In this document: piece by piece, positions 19,228 through 28,281 of the stretch
Layout of the letters: the number at the start of each line of letters is the position of its first letter
Position numbering within the stretch: position 1 is the stretch's first letter
Assembly (NCBI GenBank): GCA_904377845.1
Contig: CAJFGR010000032.1
Span: forward strand, 1-64,000
Length of the DNA: 64,000 nucleotides
Reading direction: 5' to 3'
DNA from: an uncultured Ruminococcus sp.
GTDB lineage: Bacteria; Bacillota; Clostridia; Lachnospirales; Lachnospiraceae
Program-made: the position numbers and the translations under genes
Notes under the pieces: generated by a model
The model's database searches: none
Seen by the model: only the letters and a program-made list of their open reading frames with translations
What the model was told of the DNA's origin: nothing

Positions 19228-22200
19228 ATGTGGAAGAAATTATCAAGAATTATTGCAGCAGTTTTATTTGTCTCAATGATTATGGGAAATATATCTTTGG
19301 GAGAGGTAGCTGCAGCTGAAAGTATTAAAAATGAAAATCAAAGCAGTGTTGAGAATGATGTATATTTTCAAAATAGTGAAACATCTGACGATAATTATCA
19401 GCCAGAAGGTAATTCAAATATATTGCCTGGGGAAGAGATACAGGATCAGCCTGCTGTTGAAGATAGCAGTCCGTCGATTTTGGAGGAAGAAGAGAATAAT
19501 TCAACAGATATAAACTCAGGTCATAATGAGACTGACAATGGTATTGATAAAGATAAAAATATTACAGAAAGTACAGATGAGGCATCATATGAACAAAACG
19601 AATCCGCCGGGATAAAAATTGAAGAATCAGATGCTGCAAGTTTTAATAGTGAAAACATTAATTTTATATATGTTGAAAGTATTTATTTGGAGACTCCGGG
19701 TACGCAGAGAATAGTAGTGGCCTTTGAAAATGACTTAAAAAGTATTCAGAGTCTTACGCTGACAGTTAAAGATCCATATGGAAAATCAGAAGAATGGCCG
19801 CTCGTGACTGAAAAAGATGGAGTTTATCTTTTTGAAAAATATTTTAGCGGAGATGCATATACTGGTACATATCAGGCTGTAAGTTTGAATTTAATTGATG
19901 CTAATGAAGAGCATACATTAAATTTGTCGGATAAGGATCTGCAGGCAGAATTTGGAGTCAATGAAGTATATGAAGGCGCAGAGGAATTGCAGCCAATTGA
20001 TAATGAACAGAATGCTCTGAATGGCATAGAGTCTTCTGTCGTGACAATCGATGAAGATGGTGTTACCCAAGCACAGAATAGTATTGCTGATGCACTTAAT
20101 ACGGTCTCCACTGAAACATTGAATGCTTCTTCTGTTAACAGATCTGCAGCAGTACAGAGCTCCCGTACAGGAAATATTGTCGTAGCACTGGATCCGGGAC
20201 ATGATGCAAAGGATGCTGGAGCACAGGGGTTTGGGCTGAAAGAAGAAGACTTAACTTTAAAGATTGCAAACTATTGTAAAGAAGAGCTTGAACAATACTC
20301 CGGAGTCGAGGTATATATGACTCGTACAGGAGCAGCGTGTCCCTATGACAAAGCTGGAGCTAATTGTATTGAAAACAGAGTGAATGCAGCTGCTGACGCC
20401 GGAGCACAAATATTTGTAAGCTTTCATTTGAATTCCTCAACTGCATCGAGCGCAAAAGGGGCTGAAGTGATCATTCAGAATAAAAATTGGCGACCGGCGT
20501 TAGCAGAGGAAGGTGAAGAGCTGGCGAATGCCATTCTTGATGAATTGGTAAAAGTCGGGCTGACAAAAAGGGGAACACCGATTTATTCAAAAGATTCAGG
20601 AAGTGGTAATAAGTATTCGGATGGAAGTCTAGCAGATTATTTTGCTGTTCAAAGATATAGTAAAATGCGGAATATACCTGGCATTATTATAGAGCACGCA
20701 TTTATCTCAAATGCAGATGAAGTTAATAGATTTTTAAAAACAGAAGATGGGCTTAAGAAATTAGGTGTAGCCGACGCTTCAGGAATTGCAAAATATTTAG
20801 GATTAAGTAAAGGATATTGGGATACAGATTCCCAAGGAAACCAATATTATTATGAAGGTGGTCAAAAAGTAAAAGGAGAAAAAAAGATAGGTCTTAATTG
20901 GTATTATTTTGATCCGAAAACTGGAGCGATGCGGACTGGAATAGTAAATCTGGGAGAGAAAACGGTATATTATGCACCTAACGGCCAGATGCAGTACGGA
21001 GAGCAGAAGATAGACGGAAGCTGGTACTACTTTAAGCCGGGAAATGGAGCGATGCAGACCGGAATAGTAGATCTGGGAGAGAAAACAGTATATTACGCAT
21101 CTAGCGGCCAGATGCAGTACGGAGAGCAGAAGATAGACGGAAACTGGTACTACTTTAAACCGGGAAATGGAGCGATGCAGACCGGAATAGTAGATCTGGG
21201 AGAGAAAACAGTATATTATGCACCTAACGGTCAAATGCAGTACGGAGAACAAAGGATAAACGGCAGCTGGTACTACTTTAAGCCGGGAAATGGAGCGATG
21301 CAGACCGGAATAGTAGATCTGGGAGAGAAAACAGTATATTACGCATCTAACGGCCAGATACAGTATGGGGAACAGAAGATAGACGGCAGCTGGTATTATT
21401 TTAAACCGGGAACCGGTGCAATGCAGACCGGAATAGTAGATCTGGGAGAGAAAACGGTATATTATGCACCTAACGGTCAAATGCAGTATGGAGAACAGAG
21501 GATAAATGGAAGCTGGTATTACTTTAAGCCGGGAAATGGAGCGATGCAGACCGGAATAGTAGATCTGGGAGAGAAAACAGTATATTATGCACCTAACGGC
21601 CAGATGCAGTATGGGGAACAGAAGATAGACGGCAGCTGGTATTATTTTAAACCGGGAACCGGTGCAATGCAGATTGGTTTTGTAGATCTTGAAAATAAGA
21701 GGGTCTATTATGATTACACTGGGAAAATGGTTTATGGTGAAAGAGTAATAAGCGGGCATTACTATTACTTTAAAGAAGGCAGCGGAGCTATGTGCCGTTC
21801 TGAGTGGTTTAATGGTTTTTATTATGATGAAAACGGGCATAAAGCTTCAGAAAGTTTTACCCCTATTTTGGGAAAGTCCCAGGCAACAATCTCGCAGTTG
21901 ATTACTTATTATCAAGAAAGTAATAATCAATATCCCGCATTTTATGCCGACAGCGATGCACCTACACTGGAAGATTTTTGCACGATATATTATGAAGAGG
22001 CTGAAAAACAGGGCATACGGGCAGAAGTTGCTTTTGTTCAGGCAATGAAAGAAACAGCATGGCTGAAATTTGGAAATGATGTTAAAATAGAACAGTATAA
22101 TTTTGCAGGACTTGGTGCTGTTGGGGATGGAGCTGGTGGTGCAAGCTTTGAAACTGTTAGAGAAGGGGTACGTGCACAGATTCAGCACTTATATGCATAT

Positions 22201-22395
22201 GCTTCTTCGGAAGGCAAAGAGGGACTGGCCTCTCCGTGTGTAGATCCCAGATTTGATCTTGTTTCACCTAAAGGAGGCGCACCATATGTAGAGTGGCTTG
22301 GAAAGTCAGAAAATCCTGTTGAAAATTATGGGTGGGCTACGGATCAGACATATGGTTTAAAATTATTACTGATGCTTAGAGATTGTTTAGAATAA
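19228..22395 (+). CDS. Secreted autolysin: amidase_3, wall-binding repeats and glucosaminidase domain
   Basis: A 1055-residue secreted protein that appears to cut peptidoglycan at two bonds. A signal peptide (residues 1-31, ending EVAAAES) is followed by an acidic low-complexity linker. The N-acetylmuramoyl-L-alanine amidase domain has IVVALDPGHDAKDAGAQG with the zinc His, a Glu, VSFHLNSS and IIIEHAFISN. About eight 41-residue wall-binding repeats with the WYYF and GAMQTG motifs follow. The C-terminal glucosaminidase-type domain (FVQAMKETAWLKFGN, YNFAGLGAVG) contains the candidate catalytic Glu. ATG 19228 has AGAGGAG nine bases upstream. The repeats resemble choline- or glucan-binding repeats; their ligand here is unknown. 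Confidence 0.92.
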   Translation: MWKKLSRIIAAVLFVSMIMGNISLGEVAAAESIKNENQSSVENDVYFQNSETSDDNYQPEGNSNILPGEEIQDQPAVEDSSPSILEEEENNSTDINSGHNETDNGIDKDKNITESTDEASYEQNESAGIKIEESDAASFNSENINFIYVESIYLETPGTQRIVVAFENDLKSIQSLTLTVKDPYGKSEEWPLVTEKDGVYLFEKYFSGDAYTGTYQAVSLNLIDANEEHTLNLSDKDLQAEFGVNEVYEGAEELQPIDNEQNALNGIESSVVTIDEDGVTQAQNSIADALNTVSTETLNASSVNRSAAVQSSRTGNIVVALDPGHDAKDAGAQGFGLKEEDLTLKIANYCKEELEQYSGVEVYMTRTGAACPYDKAGANCIENRVNAAADAGAQIFVSFHLNSSTASSAKGAEVIIQNKNWRPALAEEGEELANAILDELVKVGLTKRGTPIYSKDSGSGNKYSDGSLADYFAVQRYSKMRNIPGIIIEHAFISNADEVNRFLKTEDGLKKLGVADASGIAKYLGLSKGYWDTDSQGNQYYYEGGQKVKGEKKIGLNWYYFDPKTGAMRTGIVNLGEKTVYYAPNGQMQYGEQKIDGSWYYFKPGNGAMQTGIVDLGEKTVYYASSGQMQYGEQKIDGNWYYFKPGNGAMQTGIVDLGEKTVYYAPNGQMQYGEQRINGSWYYFKPGNGAMQTGIVDLGEKTVYYASNGQIQYGEQKIDGSWYYFKPGTGAMQTGIVDLGEKTVYYAPNGQMQYGEQRINGSWYYFKPGNGAMQTGIVDLGEKTVYYAPNGQMQYGEQKIDGSWYYFKPGTGAMQIGFVDLENKRVYYDYTGKMVYGERVISGHYYYFKEGSGAMCRSEWFNGFYYDENGHKASESFTPILGKSQATISQLITYYQESNNQYPAFYADSDAPTLEDFCTIYYEEAEKQGIRAEVAFVQAMKETAWLKFGNDVKIEQYNFAGLGAVGDGAGGASFETVREGVRAQIQHLYAYASSEGKEGLASPCVDPRFDLVSPKGGAPYVEWLGKSENPVENYGWATDQTYGLKLLLMLRDCLE
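20949..21686 (+). repeat. Six tandem 123-bp repeats inside the autolysin gene
   Basis: The string TCTGGGAGAG recurs at 20949, 21072, 21195, 21318, 21441 and 21564, exactly 123 bp apart, which equals 41 codons. The units are nearly identical in DNA and fall into two variants (KIDGSWYYF and RINGSWYYF) that occur in mixed order. This suggests recent unequal crossing over or gene conversion. More diverged units flank the block. Confidence 0.95.
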
Positions 22396-22431
22396 TATTC
22401 AGTAAAGTTATATATAATATTCGAGTGTTTT

Positions 22432-22475
22432 ATCAGGAGTATATTTCATATATTTGAAATTTGCTCCTGATTTTT
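22432..22475 (+). terminator. Intrinsic terminator after the autolysin gene
   Basis: ATCAGGAG (22432-22439) pairs with CTCCTGAT (22464-22471); an inner ATTTCA/TGAAAT pairing lengthens the hairpin, and TTTTT ends at 22475. Confidence 0.8.
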
Positions 22476-22589
22476 ATAATGAAATCATTTAAAAATTATC
22501 ATACTGAATATGTAAACTTGCAGCAAGTTATGTTATGATATGATAAGATAAAGTATATCTAATTCATATTACTGAGGAGTTATTTTACG

Positions 22590-23567
22590 ATGAGTGTCAG
22601 ATTACCAATTCTTTATATTGTTATTCCCTGTTATAATGAACAAGAAGTTTTGCCGATAACAACACCTAAATTTTTAAATAAGCTTGATGAGCTTATAAAA
22701 ATCGAAATGATCAGTTCAAAAAGCCGAATATTATTTGTTAATGATGGGAGCTCTGACGATACTTGGAATATTATTTTAAACTATGCAAAAGAAAATCCAA
22801 GGATTTTAGGAATTTGCCAGAGTCGAAATCGCGGACACCAGAATGCGGTTCTCGCAGGATTGATGGAGGCAAAAGATAGTGCAGATATTACAATTTCTAT
22901 CGATTGCGATGGCCAAGACGATATTAATGCGATGAATTCAATGATTGAACAATATAAGAAGGGTGCTGAAATTGTGTATGGGGTTCGAAGTAGACGGGAT
23001 ACGGATACTTTTTTTAAAAAATTTACTGCAGAAAGCTTTTATCGTTTGTTGAATTGGATGGGAGCAGAAGTTGTATTTAATCATGCGGATTACCGTCTTG
23101 TATCTTCCCGCGTTTTGCAGGAATTCGCAAATTTTAAAGAGGTAAATATTTTTCTCAGAGGTATGTTTCCCCTGGTAGGATTCAAAAGTACTGCGGTTTA
23201 TTATGAACGGAATGAGAGGATTGCAGGAAAAAGTCATTATCCCCTTAAAAAAATGTTGGCGCTTGCTTTTGACGGAATAACCAGTTTGAGTATTAAACCT
23301 ATTAGATTAATAACCGGTCTTGGAACATTGATTGCAGTAGGAAGTTTTATATTGGCTATATGGGCAGTTATAATGCATTTTTTGGGGAATACGGTTCCTG
23401 GATGGGCAAGTAGTACAAGCCTTATTTGCTTTATGGGAGGAATTCAATTGATTTCTCTGGGAATTATTGGTGAGTATATAGGCAAAATATATTTGGAAAC
23501 AAAACATAGACCTCGATATATTATAAGTGATAGAACAGATAATTTTAAAAATGGAGATTGCTTATAA
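22590..23567 (+). CDS. GtrB/DPM1-like GT2 glycosyltransferase
   Basis: Membrane-bound family 2 glycosyltransferase expected to charge undecaprenyl phosphate with a sugar for later transfer outside the cell. The 325-residue protein has the N-terminal YIVIPCYNEQEVLP, LFVNDGSSDDTW and the metal-binding ISIDCDGQDD, and ends with two membrane helices (about residues 238-262 and 272-296), the usual GtrB layout. It has its own spacing from the autolysin gene (terminator between). A matching GtrA flippase lies 16 kb downstream at 39893, beside a GT-C-like protein. The sugar is unknown. Confidence 0.9.
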   Translation: MSVRLPILYIVIPCYNEQEVLPITTPKFLNKLDELIKIEMISSKSRILFVNDGSSDDTWNIILNYAKENPRILGICQSRNRGHQNAVLAGLMEAKDSADITISIDCDGQDDINAMNSMIEQYKKGAEIVYGVRSRRDTDTFFKKFTAESFYRLLNWMGAEVVFNHADYRLVSSRVLQEFANFKEVNIFLRGMFPLVGFKSTAVYYERNERIAGKSHYPLKKMLALAFDGITSLSIKPIRLITGLGTLIAVGSFILAIWAVIMHFLGNTVPGWASSTSLICFMGGIQLISLGIIGEYIGKIYLETKHRPRYIISDRTDNFKNGDCL

Positions 23568-23677
23568 TATATTTTTAAAATTAGATTGAATAAAGGGGGG
23601 AGCAGAAAAGATAAACGTACAGATAGGAGAATATATTTAAGAGACAAAAATCACTTTTAGAGTGGGAGGGAAATTTC

Positions 23678-24802
23678 ATGAAAAAATATTTACAAATTTT
23701 AACAGTAATAATGCTGATTGCATTTGCTGTACCTTCTGTTGCATTTGCGCAAGGAAGTGAAGAGGTTTCTAATTCTGAGACAAATGTGGCTAAAGAAGGG
23801 TTTGTTGTAGAGAATGGGCAGGTTTCCTATTATTTAAATGGAGACAAGGTTAAAAACAGCGATATTATAGTTGGAAATATCGGGTACAGATTTGACCAGA
23901 ACGGATATTTAATGCTGGGGTTACAGCGAGGTGTAGATAATGGTACGGGAGAAAAAGTCTCATACTATTATATAAATTCAGCGCCATATGTATATACTGG
24001 TGAATTGAGTTTAGATGGCAACCGATATTATTTTGATAATGATGGTGCAATGCAGTATGGGGAACAAAAAATAAACGGAAACTGGTACTATTTTCAACCT
24101 GAAACGGGAATAATGCAAACAGGATTGTATAAGCTGGCGGACAAAACAGTTTATTATGGTGCCGATGGCGCAATGCAGTATGGCGAGCAGCTGATAAATG
24201 GACTGCCGTATTATTTCCAGCCGGGAAACGGAGCAATGTTACTAGGCTGGAGAGATTATAATGGTGCAACGTACTATTATACAACAGACGGAATAGTGCT
24301 TGGAGAAAAAAAGATAGATGGACACTGGTACTATTTCGATGAAACAGATGGTCGGATGCGCACCGGGCTTGTAACCCATCATGGTAATACATATTACTAT
24401 AATGTAGATGGCCAGATGCAGTATGGCGAGCAGAAGATAGGGGACAAATGGTATTATTTCCTTCCGGGAAAAGGAATAATGCAGACAGGATTGTATAAGC
24501 TGGCGGACAAAACAGTTTATTATGATACTGATGGCGCAATGCAGTATGGCGAACAGTTGATAAATGGGCTGCCGTATTATTTCCAGCCGGGAAATGGAGC
24601 AATGTTACTAGGCTGGAGAGATTATAATAATGCGAGGTATTATTATACGACAGATGGAATAGTACTTGGAGAAAAGAAGATAGATGGACACTGGTATTAT
24701 TTCGATGAAACAGATGGCCAGATGCGTACCGGGCTTGTAATCCATCATGGTAATACATATTACTATGAAAATGGTATTATTTCCTTCCAGGAAAAGGAAT
24801 AA
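23678..24802 (+). CDS. N-terminal fragment: secreted wall-binding repeat protein
   Basis: This 374-residue frame has a clear signal peptide (KKYLQILTVIMLIAFAVPS, cleavage near AFA-QG). About ten wall-binding repeats with WYYF, GAMQYGEQ and MQTGLYKLADKTVYY follow. It ends in out-of-frame residues ENGIISFQEKE just after the 43-bp deletion. A GGGAGGG site precedes ATG 23678. It could still be secreted as a catalytically empty wall-binding protein. The stop overlaps the next ATG as TAATG at 24800-24804. Confidence 0.75.
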   Translation: MKKYLQILTVIMLIAFAVPSVAFAQGSEEVSNSETNVAKEGFVVENGQVSYYLNGDKVKNSDIIVGNIGYRFDQNGYLMLGLQRGVDNGTGEKVSYYYINSAPYVYTGELSLDGNRYYFDNDGAMQYGEQKINGNWYYFQPETGIMQTGLYKLADKTVYYGADGAMQYGEQLINGLPYYFQPGNGAMLLGWRDYNGATYYYTTDGIVLGEKKIDGHWYYFDETDGRMRTGLVTHHGNTYYYNVDGQMQYGEQKIGDKWYYFLPGKGIMQTGLYKLADKTVYYDTDGAMQYGEQLINGLPYYFQPGNGAMLLGWRDYNNARYYYTTDGIVLGEKKIDGHWYYFDETDGQMRTGLVIHHGNTYYYENGIISFQEKE

Positions 24803-25104
24803 TGCAGACAGGGTTGTATAAGCTGGCAGATAAAACAGTGTATTATGGTTCTGATGGTGCAATGCAGTACGGCGAGCAGTTGATAAATGGACTGCCGTAT
24901 TATTTCCAGCCGGGAAATGGAGCAATGTTACTAGGCTGGAGAGACTATAACGGTGCAACGTACTATTATACGACAGATGGAATCGTTCTCGGAGAAAAGA
25001 AGATAGATGGACACTGGTATTATTTCGATGAAACAGATGGCCAGATGCGTACCGGGCTTGTAATCCATCATGGTAATACATATTACTATGTGAGCAGAAA
25101 ATAG
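24802..25104 (+). CDS. Middle fragment of the broken transpeptidase gene (repeats only)
   Basis: One hundred residues of wall-binding repeats without a signal peptide. The ATG is an internal codon of the repeat (GKGIMQTG), preceded by AAAAGGAATA, which by chance looks like a ribosome site and overlaps the previous stop. It ends at the 25-bp deletion with VSRK. It is unlikely to be a functional protein by itself. Confidence 0.45.
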   Translation: MQTGLYKLADKTVYYGSDGAMQYGEQLINGLPYYFQPGNGAMLLGWRDYNGATYYYTTDGIVLGEKKIDGHWYYFDETDGQMRTGLVIHHGNTYYYVSRK

Positions 25105-25142
25105 ACGGAAAATGGTATTATTTCCTTCCGGGAAAAGGAATA

Positions 25143-26666
25143 ATGCAGACAGGATTGTACAAGCTGGCAAATAAAACTGTGTATTATGGCTCCGATGGTG
25201 CAATGCAGTATGGCGAGCAGCTGATAAATGGACTGCCGTATTATTTCCAGCCGGGAAATGGAGCAATGTTACTGGGCTGGAGAGACTATAACGGTGCAAC
25301 ATACTATTATACGGCAGATGGGATCGTTCTCGGAGAAAAGAAGATAGATGGATATTGGTACTATTTCGATGAAAAGAGTGCCACAATGCATATTGGATGG
25401 CTTGAACGTCAGGGCGAAAAGTATTATTATGATCAATACGGACATAGAGCACATAGCTGGTGTGAGGTTGAGGGCAAATATTATTATTTCTGTGAGTCAA
25501 CGGGAATCTATGTGCCAGGATTTGAACGAGTTAATGGAGATACATATTTCTATTTAGAAAACGGAGAAAAATACACTGGAGAGAAAAAAATAGACGGAAA
25601 GTGGTACTATTTTGACGATACAAATAATGGAAAAATGAAAACAGGATGGCATAGTTTTACATCCAAGAAAGTGTACTATGGATCAGATGGGGCTATGGTT
25701 TATGGCGAACAGAAAATAGACGGAAAATGGTACAATTTCCAGACCGGATCAGGAGCAATGATAACAGGTTGGTATAATCTTCCTGAGAAAAAGGTGTACT
25801 ATGGAACGGACGGAGCCATGGTCTATGGCGAACAGAAAATAAATGGGAAATGGTATAATTTTAAGACCGGATCAGGAGCAATGATAACAGGCTGGTATAA
25901 TCTTCCTGGGAAAAAGGTGTACTATGGAACGGACGGAGCCATGGTCTATGGCGAACAGAAAATAAACGGAAAGTGGTATAATTTTAAGACCGGATCAGGG
26001 GCAATGATAACAGGCTGGTATAATCTTCCTGGAAAAAGAGTGTACTATGGAACAGACGGAGCCATGGTCTATGGTGAACAGAAAATAAACGGAAAGTGGT
26101 ACAATTTTAAGACCGGATCAGGAGCAATGATAACAGGTTGGTATAATCTTCCTGGAAAAAGAGTGTATTATGGAACAGATGGAGCCATGGTTTATGGAAA
26201 GCAGGTTATCGGGGGAAGGACGTATAATTTTGCTCTCGGATCAGGGGCGCTGATGAATGATATGGCTACGAAGGCCCAGGGATACAGCAGTTCTACAAAC
26301 TGGCTCATTCTGGTGGATACAAAATTAAATAAAGTCGGAGTGTATCGAGGAAAATATCAGAATTGGGATGAAGTATATTACTGGTCCTGTACATCAGGTG
26401 CTGCATCTACTCCTACTGTAAAAGGTCAATTTACAGTTAAATCCAAAGGTTTAGCATTTGGGAGTGGATATACATGTTGGTATTATACGCAGTTTTATGG
26501 AAACTATTTATTCCATTCAGTTTTATATAGTCCGGGAAGCAAAACCAATTTGGTGGACGGAAGGCTGGGTATAAATGCTTCACATGGTTGCGTGAGGCTG
26601 TCGTTGACCAATGCTAAATGGATATATGATAATATACCTTCCGGCACTAAAGTTGTTATATACTAA
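25143..26666 (+). CDS. C-terminal fragment: wall-binding repeats plus L,D-transpeptidase (YkuD) domain
   Basis: 507 residues: repeats to about residue 365, then a YkuD domain that forms L,D-crosslinks in peptidoglycan or anchors proteins to it. The catalytic signature is SHGCVRL with Cys483 and His481, preceded by the conserved FHSVLY histidine. There is no signal peptide in this frame, so unless the frames are joined it could not reach the wall. ATG 25143 is an internal repeat codon with AAAAGGA upstream. A strong terminator follows at 26717. Confidence 0.75.
   Translation: MQTGLYKLANKTVYYGSDGAMQYGEQLINGLPYYFQPGNGAMLLGWRDYNGATYYYTADGIVLGEKKIDGYWYYFDEKSATMHIGWLERQGEKYYYDQYGHRAHSWCEVEGKYYYFCESTGIYVPGFERVNGDTYFYLENGEKYTGEKKIDGKWYYFDDTNNGKMKTGWHSFTSKKVYYGSDGAMVYGEQKIDGKWYNFQTGSGAMITGWYNLPEKKVYYGTDGAMVYGEQKINGKWYNFKTGSGAMITGWYNLPGKKVYYGTDGAMVYGEQKINGKWYNFKTGSGAMITGWYNLPGKRVYYGTDGAMVYGEQKINGKWYNFKTGSGAMITGWYNLPGKRVYYGTDGAMVYGKQVIGGRTYNFALGSGALMNDMATKAQGYSSSTNWLILVDTKLNKVGVYRGKYQNWDEVYYWSCTSGAASTPTVKGQFTVKSKGLAFGSGYTCWYYTQFYGNYLFHSVLYSPGSKTNLVDGRLGINASHGCVRLSLTNAKWIYDNIPSGTKVVIY
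25671..26190 (+). repeat. Five tandem 123-bp repeats before the YkuD domain
   Basis: Units beginning GTGTACTATGGA (last copy GTGTATTATGGA) start at 25671, 25794, 25917, 26040 and 26163, exactly 123 bp apart and nearly identical. They encode 41-residue wall-binding units with KWYNFKTGSGAMITGWYN. The sequence differs from the autolysin repeats, so the two arrays have homogenised separately. Confidence 0.93.
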
Positions 26667-26716
26667 GGATACTATTCCAATTTTATTTTATTAAAGTAGC
26701 ATTGATATGTTGTACG

Positions 26717-26758
26717 GGGGATGTAGTACGATTGTTTTATATCGTACCATCCCCTTTT
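26717..26758 (+). terminator. Intrinsic terminator after the transpeptidase locus
   Basis: GGGGATG (26717-26723) pairs with CATCCCC (26748-26754), and GTACGAT (26726-26732) with ATCGTAC (26741-26747), giving a long hairpin followed by TTTT. Confidence 0.9.
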
Positions 26759-26812
26759 ATATTGATCTGAATTTATAATCCGGGGGGAAATTTGTGAAAA
26801 AAATGTTACAGG

Positions 26813-26841
26813 TTGCATAATATTAGGAAATCATATATAAT
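26813..26841 (+). promoter_or_regulatory. Sigma-A promoter of the polysaccharide operon
   Basis: TTGCAT (26813-26818), a 17-base spacer and a perfect TATAAT (26836-26841), 30 bases before the sugar transferase start and just after the terminator. It is the likely origin of the transcript running to 38040. Confidence 0.7.
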
Positions 26842-26871
26842 GAGTAAAGCTGTTATTAGGTGGTAATAAAT

Positions 26872-28263
26872 ATGAAAAAAAGACTTAAACGATTTGAAAC
26901 AATATTTTGGCTTTTTGTGAAAGTTGTTTTATATATATTATTAATGGCTATATTCATGTTTATCTTAGCCAAAGAAAATCCTGCTCTGATTCGTCTATCA
27001 AGAACAATGGGTATTACAATCAGTACTTTTGTTGTGGTAGGGTTACTTTTTGTGTCCATATATGGAAAATACGATATCGGACGAAGAAAAAGCAAGCCGA
27101 TTGTATATTCGATGTCTTTGGCCGTAGTTTTTACAGATATTATCACATACTTACAGTTAATGGTGATGAATACGATCGTTCCCCGTGTGACTGCATTCAG
27201 ACTTGAAAGCATTGGAGCTTTATTTTTGTCGATTCTTTTGCAGATAGTTACTATTATTATTTTCACATATGCAGGAAATGCTCTATTCTTTAGAATACAC
27301 AGTCCGGAAAAGTCGTATATCGTTACGTCTTCTCAAGAAAGCCTGAATGAGATTGTAAGAGGAATATTGAAATATAAGAAACAATATCAGATTGCAGATG
27401 TTTTTGACTATCGAGAAAAAGATATTCTGAAAAAAATAGCAGATGGTGATACGATCTTTTTATATGATATTCCTATCCAATACAGAAGTATTCTTACAAA
27501 TTATTGCTATAATACCAGAAAAAATGTTTATTTCAATCCGGAAATCGAAGATGTAGTTGAGATGACTTCCGAATATTATTTGTTAGACGATATATCTATG
27601 CTGAATTATAATGTTAAAGGTCTGACAATGGAGCAGAGAATAATCAAAAGATGTATGGATATAGGCTTGTCTCTGGTAATGGGAGTTCTTACTTCGCCCA
27701 TTTGGCTGGTTAGTGCCATAGCTATAAAATTATATGATGGAGGCTCGATACTCTTTAAACAAAAAAGAGCTACTATACATGGAAATGTATTTGAAGTATA
27801 CAAATTCCGGACCATGAAGGAAAATGTAGAGAACAGATCTGTTACGGATCATGATGATCGCATAACTGCACCAGGTAAGATTTTAAGGAAAATCAGAATG
27901 GATGAACTCCCTCAGCTTTTGAATATTTTAAAGGGAGATATGTCTTTTGTCGGACCACGTCCTGAGATGATTGAAAATGTGCTGGCATATACAAAGGAAC
28001 TTCCTGAATTTCGGTATCGCTTAAGAATGAAAGCCGGACTGACTGGATATGCGCAAATAGCCGGAAAGTACAATACAACACCCAGGGATAAATTGTTGAT
28101 GGATATGATGTATATTGAAAATTACAGTGTGTTTAAAGATATACAACTTCTGTTCCAGACAGCTATAGTGTTGCTTAAATCAGACAGTACAGAAGCATTC
28201 CGAACCGATGCTCAGGCTACTGAATACATTTTCAGACCAGCCGAGGACGAAAAAGAGAAATAA
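26872..28263 (+). CDS. Polyprenyl-phosphate sugar-1-phosphate transferase (initiating enzyme)
   Basis: Starts polysaccharide assembly by moving a sugar phosphate from a nucleotide sugar to undecaprenyl phosphate. The 463-residue protein has about four N-terminal helices (to residue 130), a central soluble region, a fifth hydrophobic segment, and the catalytic bacterial sugar transferase domain with KRCMDIGLS, VYKFRTM, RKIRMDELPQLLNIL and KGDMSFVGPRPE. ATG 26872 follows TAGGTGG by eight bases and is preferred over GTG 26860. It is the first gene of the operon. The sugar (Glc, Gal or GalNAc type) cannot be told from sequence alone. Confidence 0.93.
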   Translation: MKKRLKRFETIFWLFVKVVLYILLMAIFMFILAKENPALIRLSRTMGITISTFVVVGLLFVSIYGKYDIGRRKSKPIVYSMSLAVVFTDIITYLQLMVMNTIVPRVTAFRLESIGALFLSILLQIVTIIIFTYAGNALFFRIHSPEKSYIVTSSQESLNEIVRGILKYKKQYQIADVFDYREKDILKKIADGDTIFLYDIPIQYRSILTNYCYNTRKNVYFNPEIEDVVEMTSEYYLLDDISMLNYNVKGLTMEQRIIKRCMDIGLSLVMGVLTSPIWLVSAIAIKLYDGGSILFKQKRATIHGNVFEVYKFRTMKENVENRSVTDHDDRITAPGKILRKIRMDELPQLLNILKGDMSFVGPRPEMIENVLAYTKELPEFRYRLRMKAGLTGYAQIAGKYNTTPRDKLLMDMMYIENYSVFKDIQLLFQTAIVLLKSDSTEAFRTDAQATEYIFRPAEDEKEK

Positions 28264-28281
28264 TATGTTAGGAGTTTTATT

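Larger units (their letters stand above)
23678..26666 (+). pseudogene. Repeat-bearing L,D-transpeptidase gene split by two frame-shifting deletions
   Basis: Frames 23678-24802, 24802-25104 and 25143-26666 join into one logical protein: signal peptide, many wall-binding repeats, then a YkuD catalytic domain. A 366-bp super-repeat marked by TTGTATAAGCTGGC begins at 24125, 24491, 24814 and 25155 (last copy slightly diverged). The spacings are 366, 323 and 341, so two copies lack 43 and 25 bp, both at the same junction (near 24767 and 25090). Each deletion shifts the frame by one and they do not compensate. Either the gene is broken or phase-variable, or the assembly collapsed repeats. The intact form would be about 1,000 residues. 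Confidence 0.8.

Noticed and set aside
20803..21840. Minus-strand frame with repeated residues opposite the autolysin repeats
   Set aside because: The periodicity comes from the 123-bp coding repeats on the plus strand.
20949..26190. Regularly spaced repeats considered as a CRISPR array
   Set aside because: The repeats are contiguous 123-bp coding units without spacers, and no cas gene is present.
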